From the NCBI GenBank assembly GCA_024196135.1, contig JAMQCK010000748.1:1-16677 (forward strand): DNA of 16,677 nucleotides. Direction: 5' to 3'. The stretch comes from Pleurotus ostreatus/Saccharomyces cerevisiae fusant. Taxonomy: Eukaryota; Opisthokonta. Below, in pieces: positions 9,725 through 16,677 of this stretch (its first letter is position 1; each line of letters begins with the position of its first letter). Position numbers and translations under genes: made by a program. The notes under the pieces are model-generated. The model was not told the origin of the DNA. It did not search any database and saw only the letters and a program-made list of their open reading frames with translations.

Positions 9725-11670
9725 ATGGACACGAAGGACTATGAGAAGCAGCCGCCCCAGGAGTTCACCTCTGAGGTAGCCTCGAGCACGGTGAGTGACT
9801 TCTACCCTTAACCCCTCGCAAGTATCTAGAGCGACGTCCCCAGGATGCCCAAGATGATACCTACTTCGATACCCCGGAAGACAGGCGGCTACTACGCAAG
9901 ACTGACCTCCGCATCGTTCCCCTCTCTGCATTCATCTACTTGCTATGTAACCTGGATCGGTCGAATATCGGTGCGTTCTATGCTATTTGGGCGCGGAAGG
10001 TGCGCTGACGCGCAGGACCAGGGAACGCGAAGATCATGAACAAGGAAGCAGGGCATGACCTGATGACCGAACTGCCGTTGACGAGCTACGAGTATACGTG
10101 AGCCTGACCGCACCAGAAGGCCACCTCACCAGTCTGACCGACTCACAGGATCTCCCTCATGATTTTCTTCCTTGCCTACGGCCTATTCGAAGTGCCGTCT
10201 AATATATTGTTGAAGAAATTGAGACCTTCAGTAAGTTGCCAATGCTTCACTGAACGAGGATCACTAAAAGCTGATATTCCCTCCAGAGATGGATAGCCTT
10301 CCTCATGTTCGCCTGGGGCTCCGTAACAATCGGTCTCGGTGGCGTGCAAAGCTATGCCTCCCTCGCCGTCGTGCGCTTGCTCCTCGGCATCTTCGAAGCC
10401 GGCCTCTTCCCCGGACTCGTCTACTACCTTACCTTCTGGTACCGCCCCGAAGAGCGCTCCCTCCGCGTCGCCCTCATCCTCGCTTCCGCGACCCTCGCTG
10501 GCGCTTTCGGCGGTGCCATCGCGTATGGCGTCTCGCATATGGATTACCTGCACGGCTTGTCTGCGTGGAGGTGGTTGTTTATTCTGGAGGGCGTGCCCTC
10601 GGCGGGACTGGCGGTGCCGATTTTGTTCTTGTTGCCAGATTATCCGGAGACGGCGCGGTGGCTGACGGAGGGGGAGAGGGAGAGAGCGGTGGAGCGGCTG
10701 AGCGCGGGCGGCTCGAAGGCGAGCAGCAGTGGGCTGACCTGGGCGGATGTGAGGGATACGGTGTTCAGTGCGAGGTTGTGGACGCATTATGTGGTACGTG
10801 CGATGAGGCTGAAGCAGGAAAAAGGGGTGCTCATGTTCTTAGTAGATCTACTTCGGAATCTCTGCGCCCTTCTCCAGCATGTCGTTGTTTGCGCCGACAA
10901 TCGTATCTGGATTGGGATACACGTCGCTGAACGCACAGCTGTTCACCGTGCCTCCGTACGCGGTCGCATATGTCGTGCAAGTCGCTGTCGCATACGGGGC
11001 AGACAAGACCAATCGGTGAGGAGCTTAGTTTCTGACAGCCCGACGCCAGTACTGACAGGCCCTTCACAGACGTGGGCTCTTCTCCGCCGCCTTCGCCTTC
11101 ATCGGCGCCATAGGGTTCATCGTCTCCGGCGCCTTGCCCGCCGACGACTACAAGGTGCGCTCGCATCCTTGATCGTCTCTTTTCCCCGTGGCTAACGCCC
11201 TCACGCAACAGTCCCGCTACGGCGCCCTCATCATCGCCTGCTCCGGCGCCTTCGCCTGCATCCCGCCCCTCCTCGGCTGGCTCTCCGCCAACGCCCGCGC
11301 CGCCACCCGCACCGGCCCCGCGCCCTCCACCTCTGCGACCGGCCTCGCGCCCTCCACCTCTGCGACCGGCCTCGCGCCCCCCACCTCTGCGACCGGCCTC
11401 ACGCCCTCCACCTCCGCCACCGGCCTCGCCGTCGCCATGAACATCTCCTTCGGCGCACCGGGCCAGATCCTCGGCGTGTGGATATACAAGGCGGACGAGG
11501 CCGCGCGGGGGTACCCGACGGGCCACTGGACGAACGCGGCGCTGCTGTTGATGGTGAGCGTGATGTGCGTGGGGCTGCATGTGGCGTATGGGCGGATGAA
11601 CCGGGGGGTGGAGGAGAGGAATCGGGGGCGGGGGAAGGAGGAGGGGAGGGAGGCGTTGTTTAGGTTGTAA
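9725..11670 (+). CDS. MFS transporter, allantoate-permease (Dal5/ACS) type
   Basis: Exons 9725-9790, 9844-9970, 10022-10097, 10149-10230, 10287-10793, 10846-11015, 11070-11154 and 11212-11670 give 523 residues, typical for the family. Members are 12-helix plasma-membrane symporters for organic anions such as allantoate, nicotinate, biotin or pantothenate; the substrate here cannot be told. Family marks seen: the cytosolic N-terminus then RKTDLRIVPL, LDRSNIGNAK at the first helix, the WYRPEERSLRVAL loop, and LLPDYPETARWLTEGER before the central loop. NISFGAPGQILGVWIYK and the GYPTGHW loop lie near the end. Exon 8 contains an in-frame 27-bp tandem repeat (11311-11418) that adds about four copies of TGLAPSTSA (residues 405-440) to the loop after the helix ending in LLGWLSA. 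The third exon acceptor is taken at 10021, which yields the canonical NIGNAK; another AG six bases earlier would add Gly-Pro. The gene is convergent with CDC73, with 166 bp between stops. Confidence 0.93.
11311..11418 (+). repeat. 27-bp in-frame minisatellite in the MFS gene
   Basis: Four adjacent 27-bp units (11311, 11338, 11365, 11392) differ at only a few positions, and a fifth start (ACCGGCCTCGCC) runs into the normal coding sequence. Each encodes nine residues of the form TGLAPSTSA. The unit probably arose by duplication around the TGLAVA sequence that leads into the next helix. Length variation by whole units would keep the frame. Confidence 0.95.
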
Positions 11671-11836
11671 CGCGTTGTCGAATCTTGGAGTGATCGTTGA
11701 GCACATCACACATGTAGTTTGACGTCAGTACAGTATATACTAGGGAGATAATGCACAGAAAAAGCAACACAAGCGTCAGATGGAGAGGATGAACATGAGA
11801 TGGCGATCGACGGCTCAAACAACTACAAAGCCGCAT

Positions 11837-13599
11837 CTATTGCGTCCTCATCAGCGCTGGCTTGTTCATGCCCATCCAGCTATCAAGAACGCGCCAGAAG
11901 TGCGCGACCGTCGACTTATCGACGTGTCGTCGGTGCTTGTCGATCTGGGAGGGCGGATGTGAGTATCGTGTTTGCAAACGGGACATCGTGTTTGCAAACG
12001 GGACAATCGTGATAGCGAATGGGACATCATGTTTGCGAACGGGACGAAGTCAAGAGCGCAGGCAGCAAAGGGAGTCCACTACACACCTTAATCTCCGTCA
12101 CATTCCAGTCCGAAATTTTCGGATTCGGAGGGTCGTTCGCCCAGCTGACGTGCATGCCTTTCACTAAGGGGGAGCGCGTCAGAATTGGTTGGACAGAGAT
12201 CATACTTCGAACAGGGGGGAGAGGTCTCTCCTGCGACAGAGAGCAAACCAAACGCACCATGATGGAACAACGTCCGCGGCTCACTCCACTTATAAGGCCG
12301 GAATTGCCAGGCTTGGCCAGTAGTGAGAACGCAGACGACACTGAAAGAAGAACGTAAGATGCTGACTGGCGGACAAAGGAGTACCACCGCTCACCGATCC
12401 CAGCCATCCGGAGGCATCTTCTCTGCATTGTCGTACACTGCATATCGTCGTGTCGCTTGTCGCATCGCCGTCGTGCCGTCGTCTGAGGGAAGGGGTTTAA
12501 CATAAGCTCTGTATAAGGCAAAGGCAGGAGAGAGAGAGAGAGAAGGGACATCTATAATGCTCAGAGAAGAGAGGGATTATTGTGCACATGGAAAACCACT
12601 CACTACTCGGCACATCCACCTTGCGATAGATGTGAATTAACTCCGGCGGGCGGCTGTTGCCCGCCTTCTGGCGCGCCTCCTGCGAGGTCTCGAAGACGGC
12701 CTCGCCAAGGAAGCGCTGGACGTTGTACATGGTGATGAGCGCGGTCGGGGAGGAGGAGACGAGGATGATGGGGGCGCCGTGGACGCGGGCTTTGGGTTCT
12801 GTAAGTGAGATGTTAGGTTGCATTCTTTCTCGGAAGATGAGGAGGCGTCGTGGAAGCGGAGAGACTTGCCTAGTCCGACCGCGGGGGCAGGTACCGCTGC
12901 TCCGGTCTTGCTGGAGTCTTTGAGCTTCTTGAGCTTTTCGGCGTAGACATTGCGGAGGTTCGTGAAGTCCTGGGGGAAGAGTCACAAGGCGCCGAATTGG
13001 AGAACAAAGCCGCGCGCACGTTCAACTTCTGTCCTCGCAGAACCGTGCTTCGGTCCTCGAGCTCCACCTCGTTCTGTCGCATGCGTTTGACGATCTGCAC
13101 GTCTTTTGCATCGGGGACGTAGTGTCGCCTCTTTTGTGGGGATGTTGTAGCACCAGCCGCCGTAGATCCTTCGCCCTTGCCTGCGTCCTCTTTCGATGGC
13201 TGTCAGGACGCTTGCGCGGGTATATGCACATCACATACTATGAATAATGCTCGGGTGGTCTTCTATCCTTCCCTCTAGGTAGTCCAGCACGGCTTTACGT
13301 TCCGTAATGCTGACCATGCCCACAGTCATGCCGTTCTCGCGAGCTTGCTTCATGTACTCGCCACCGGATGCGCCCTGTAGCTGGTGCACCAGGTACAGCG
13401 CGTCCAGCGTGTACGTCTCGTTCCCGGTCTTCTTCCATCGCGTGGGTGTCGAGCGGGGGAGGATGAGGGATGGGGAGAGGTGGATGTGGGTAGCGGAGGC
13501 GAGGGAGGGCACTGGTGCGCCGTCTTTGCTGAAGGTGATGGGTGACTTCGACTTGATGGCCTCCCGGAGGGCAAGGAGGGGGTCACTAGCGTCTGTCAT
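11837..13599 (-). CDS. CDC73: Cdc73/parafibromin, Paf1 complex subunit
   Basis: Reading on the minus strand, exons are 13599-13239, 13180-13020, 12969-12870, 12798-12604, 12506-12395, 12340-12258, 12163-12087 and 11944-11837, giving 398 residues, close to yeast Cdc73. Cdc73 is a nuclear subunit of the Paf1 complex, which travels with RNA polymerase II and promotes elongation and histone modification. The N-terminal domain (about 1-115) shows DPLLALREAI, ETYTLDALYLVHQL and ERKAVLDYLEG. The C-terminal Ras-like domain (about 215-398) shows APIILVSSSPTALITMYNV, VVCVLTTGQAWQFRPYKW, HVSWANDPPNPKISDWNVTE and HRRHVDKSTVAHFWRVLDSW. The intron 12869-12799 begins with GC (GCAAGT), a known minor donor. 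The acceptor at 13181 was chosen because it keeps the frame and has a CTGAC branch site about 20 nt upstream; another acceptor at 13190 is possible. The last intron (12086-11945) is long and carries tandem repeats. Confidence 0.95.
11965..12045. repeat. Four-copy tandem repeat with palindromic core in CDC73 intron
   Basis: Units of about 20 bp, ATCGTGTTTGCAAACGGGAC, lie at 11965-11984 and 11985-12004 (identical), then diverged copies at 12005-12025 and 12026-12045. The first two contain the perfect 10-bp palindrome GTTTGCAAAC. The array makes up more than half of the last CDC73 intron (142 nt, the longest in the gene), so it probably grew by local duplication. Confidence 0.95.
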
Positions 13600-13763
13600 G
13601 TTTGCAGCGAGCAGAGAGGTCAGTGCGCGAACGGCAAAGTGGTCAGAATGAAGTTGGAGGACCGGGTCAGCGGCCCGCGTCGAGCGGACCGTGGGAAGTA
13701 TCGCCGGATGCGGTCCGGCCATCGTTCGTGACGTCGAGCGCGACGATCAGCTCTCCCTCAACA

Positions 13764-14033
13764 ATGCAGGCCTTGAACTTCGCCGCGAATGTATACGTTG
13801 CTCTGACGCTGGCGTCGTCCATCGAGCCCTCCTCTCTACCCTCATCTGCGGGCCTGGCAAACTCCTTGAATCATGTCGGCCCAGTAGGCCAGCTACGCGA
13901 CGTGCAGCTGTACGCCGTGCCGAAAGAACAATGGTCGGATGAGATCGCGAACAGACTGAAGGGCACGGACGGCGTGATGCATATCGACGTCCAGGCGGAG
14001 CCCAGGCAGCGCGCCAAACGGGACGAATTCTGA
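13764..14033 (+). CDS. Possible small protein or gene remnant, 89 residues
   Basis: Single-exon frame from the ATG at 13764 to TGA at 14031-14033. The C-terminal half, roughly QLYAVPKEQWSDEIANRL to a final RQRAKRDEF, has natural codon choice and an alternation of hydrophobic and charged residues typical of a real protein. The N-terminal half is low-complexity. I do not recognise the family. The final RDEF resembles an ER-retention tail, but no signal peptide is evident. The frame is open upstream to about 13602, so it could be the end of a decayed gene. An antisense frame pair competes for the same bases. Confidence 0.25.
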   Translation: MQALNFAANVYVALTLASSIEPSSLPSSAGLANSLNHVGPVGQLRDVQLYAVPKEQWSDEIANRLKGTDGVMHIDVQAEPRQRAKRDEF

Positions 14034-14650
14034 GATCCCGCCGAAGTTGTCCATGAGACCGGGGAGGTCTGCCTGTAGTTTTAGTCTAGAGGTGCGTGCC
14101 CAGCAGCGCGTCCTGTCGGACTTTTTGGCTGAACAAAATAATCGCAGATGCCATTGTCCTTGCAAATGTATAACAGAGGCGGCCTTATCCCCGAGGTTCA
14201 CGCCCTGAATCGACTCGGATGTAACATTCAGGATCTACGCCTGCGATAGACATCATCTGACGTTCCTCGAGTACGGCCCGACACCCGTTCAAGTGCTCCC
14301 TGGCTCCCCGCGCCTCCGCTGGGCTGCCCACCTTGCATACACTCGCTTCACGGGACGACCTCATCTCGGCGTTAACAGCAACAACATCCGCCCATTGATA
14401 CCTTACTTTATTTCGTGCCCACAAGTGAATTGCACCAATTATTGCAGTATAGCCTTTAGCAGGAGGCGCACCCCTGGTCTCCGGCCCCCGGATTCCCCAC
14501 TTCCCCTCTCTCCCTCCGGCCCTTCTCCAGATTCACCCTCGGGCCTTCTCCAGACCCCGCTACCCCCATCGATCGGCAATATACCTTCCCCAGATTGGTT
14601 ATGAGGCCGCGCTTGGCTCGTATGCGGAGAAACGTCGGGCTCGCGGCAGA

Positions 14651-14703
14651 CCAATGTCGGTACCACCTGCTCACTATTCGGCCTCTTTGCCAGCGTATAA
14701 AAG
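14651..14703 (+). promoter_or_regulatory. CCAAT and TATA elements of the GH5 promoter
   Basis: CCAAT lies at 14651-14655 and TATAAAAG at 14696-14703. The TATA element is about 107 bp before the ATG at 14810, which fits a leader of roughly 70-85 nt if transcription starts about 30 bp downstream. This spacing is usual for a fungal RNA polymerase II promoter; no experiment supports it. Confidence 0.65.
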
Positions 14704-14809
14704 CACCAGCTGCCCCTAGCGCTCGCTTCTGTACCCCATCCTCTCACAGGCCAGATACCAGGGCCTGCATAACACTCACCTACAACAACACAAGCATCAC
14801 TAGGGAACG

Positions 14810-16677
14810 ATGTCGCTCCTGAAAGTCTCCGGGACCAAGATTGTCGACGAGCAGGGACAGGAGGTCATCCTGCGCGGCGCGGGACTGGGCGGGTGGATGA
14901 AGTGAGTGTTGGCTTCTCCTTATCTTGCATTCTCCATCCTCATCCCTTTACATCCCTGTCCTACTCATAACCCCACGTCACAAAGTCTCCTCCCTCTTCA
15001 TGTTCATCTTTCCGACCACCCTACCTCCCCTACCCCGCACATTGAACCCCCTCTGCCTACCCTCGTTCGCCTAGACTCGACCCTGACCTCTCCCTCCCAG
15101 CATGGAGAACTTTATTACCGGCTATCCCGCGACCGAGGCTGCCATCCGCGACGCGCTCACGGAGACGATTGGAGCCGAGAAGGCGGAGTTCTTCTTTGAC
15201 AAGGTGCGCAACACCAGACGCCCACTACTACTAGCTTGCCTGACGCTAATCGTCCTTCTCAGTTCCTCGAATACTTCTTCCAAGACGAGGATGCTGCGTT
15301 CTTCAAGAGCCTGGGGCTGAACTGCATCCGCTTGCCGTTCAACTACCGTCACTTTGAAGGTCGGTTTCATCACTTTCACCAAGCCATATCCCGCTAACGC
15401 GCACCCAGACGACATGAACCCGCGCGTGCTCAAGGAGTCCGGCTTCAAGCACCTCGACCGCGTGATCGACATCTGCTCGAAGCACGGCATCTACACGATC
15501 CTCGATCTGCACACCGCGCCTGGCGGGCAGAACACGGACTGGCACTCTGACCATGGCGGGCATATTGCGAACTGTGGGTAACGATGTGAGAAGGTCGTCT
15601 ATGGGTAGCGTTGACACGCCTACAGTCTGGAACCACAAGGACCACCAGGACCGCGTCATCTGGCTCTGGGAGAAGCTTGCGGAGCACTACAAGGGGAACA
15701 AGTGGATTGCTGGGTACGTCACGAACTTGTTCTCCTCGCCCCCTCCCACTCACCTCCCCTTCATCAGATACAACCCTCTTAACGAGCCCACCGATCCCAA
15801 ACAGACGCGCCTCATTGACTTCTACAACCGCGTCCATGCCGCCATCCGCGCCGTCGACCCCGACCACGCGCTCTTCTTCGACGGCAACACCTTCGCCTCC
15901 GACTTCTCGCACTTCGGCGAGGCGCAGAAGGGGTGGGACAACACCGCGTACGCGATCCACGACTACTCGCTGTTCGGGTTCCCGCGGATGGAGGAGTACG
16001 CGGGGACGGACCTGCAGAAGCACAGGATGAAGCGGTCGTATGAGAAGAAGCGGCAGTGGATGGACGAGCGGGGGTTGTGTGTGTGGAATGGGGAGTTTGG
16101 GCCGGTGTACGCGAGGAGGCAGTATGATGGGGAGGAGACGGATGCGATTAATGCAAGGAGGTACCAGGTGTTGAAGGATCAGTTGCAGTTGTACAACAAG
16201 GTGTGTGCAGGCTCGGGTCGTGGGTGACGGTGGCTAACGATTCTGCAGGACCGCCTGAGTTGGACTATCTGGCTGTACAAGGACATCGGCTACCAGGGCA
16301 TGATCTACACCGACCTCTCGACGCCGTACATGACGCTCTTCAAGGACTTCCTCGCCAAGAAGCAGCGCCTCGCCGTCGACGCCTGGGGCTCCGACGACAG
16401 CGCCGTCCACCAGTTCTACGACCCGCTCGTGCAGCACATCAAGGACGAGATCCCGGAGAAGTACCAGAACCTGTACCCGCACCCCGTCTGGAAGCTCGAG
16501 AGCCGCGTCACGCGCCTCGCGCGCAACATCCTCGTCGCGGAGTTCATGGTGCAGGAGTGGGCGGACCACTTTGTGGGGAAGAGCCTCGAGGAGCTGGACG
16601 CGCTCGCGGCGAGCTTCAAGTACGCGAGCTGCGCGAAGCGGGAGGACCTGAATGCGATTCTGAGGGAGAATGCGAAG
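14810..16677 (+). CDS. Glycoside hydrolase family 5 protein, 3' end cut by window
   Basis: Exons 14810-14901, 15101-15203, 15263-15359, 15409-15573, 15626-15713, 15768-16200 and 16249-16677 (still open) give 469 visible residues. GH5 enzymes are retaining beta-glycosidases with a (beta/alpha)8 barrel. Marks seen: RGAGLGGWMNMENFITGYP near the start, GLNCIRLPFNYRHFE (strand 2), ILDLHTAPGGQN (strand 3), GYNPLNEP with the likely acid/base Glu188, and WNGEFGPV with the likely nucleophile Glu291. There is no signal peptide, so it is probably intracellular. It reminds me, from memory only, of the cytosolic fungal GH5 group that includes yeast YBR056W rather than secreted exo-glucanases. The substrate is unknown. 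The first intron is long (199 nt) and the others are about 48-60. The C-terminal helical extension continues past the window end. Confidence 0.92.

Larger units (their letters stand above)
13600..14809. other. Ambiguous region between CDC73 and GH5 start
   Basis: The two flanking genes are divergent, so both promoters should lie here. Several frames on both strands look somewhat protein-like, but no single exon chain is convincing. On the minus strand, frames at about 14201-13895 and 13867-13667 could be joined in frame by a 49-nt intron with GT-AG ends, stopping 67 bp before the CDC73 ATG; on the plus strand there is the small ORF at 13764-14033. 14460-14580 is pyrimidine-rich, with a 24-nt-spaced repeat around CCTTCTCCAGA (copies near 14521 and 14544). 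I see no mobile element. Confidence 0.4.

Noticed and set aside
10831..11709. Long minus-strand open frame (292 codons) across the MFS gene
   Set aside because: It is antisense to well-supported transporter exons and introns; its Gly/Arg/Pro-rich translation is a by-product of GC-rich codons and the minisatellite.
11965..12045. CRISPR-like array
   Set aside because: Units are contiguous without spacers and lie in a eukaryotic intron; it is a tandem repeat.

Overview
This looks like a chromosomal segment from a basidiomycete fungus, most likely an Agaricomycete; no database search was possible. Almost every gene is split by short GT-AG introns (mostly 48-97 nt) with CTNAC-like branch sites. 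Exons favour G or C at third codon positions. The gene set is fungal nuclear: a NACHT-ankyrin STAND protein, a DOT1-type methyltransferase, an allantoate-permease-type MFS transporter, Cdc73 and a GH5 glycosidase. I saw no bacterial operon, rRNA, tRNA or CRISPR signal. All exon coordinates below are read by hand from splice signals, reading-frame continuity and conserved family motifs.

Layout: 1-948 has no gene I can support. 949-4663 (+) is an NLR-like gene in 8 exons: HeLo-like N-terminus, coiled coil, NACHT, ankyrin repeats, then a C-terminal domain. It has a one-base frame break near 3092-3103. 5256-6036 (+) is a small DOT1-like protein with a changed SAM-binding residue. 6037-7569 is a non-coding gap with an inverted repeat pair and two dyads. 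7570-9278 (+) is an unrecognised 461-residue protein. 9725-11670 (+) is an MFS transporter of 523 residues with an in-frame 27-bp minisatellite. 13599-11837 (-) is CDC73, convergent with the MFS gene, with a GC-AG intron and a tandem palindromic repeat in its last intron. 13600-14809 is ambiguous, with one weak small ORF (13764-14033). 14810-16677 (+) is a GH5 glycosidase that runs off the window end.

The genes do not form a pathway cluster. CDC73 (Paf1 complex, transcription elongation) and the DOT1-like gene are both chromatin-related, but their distance suggests coincidence. The most interesting items are the broken NLR with two in-frame donors at its P-loop, the DOT1-like D-to-H change, the expanded repeat in the transporter, the palindromic repeats in the CDC73 intron, and the uncharacterised protein.
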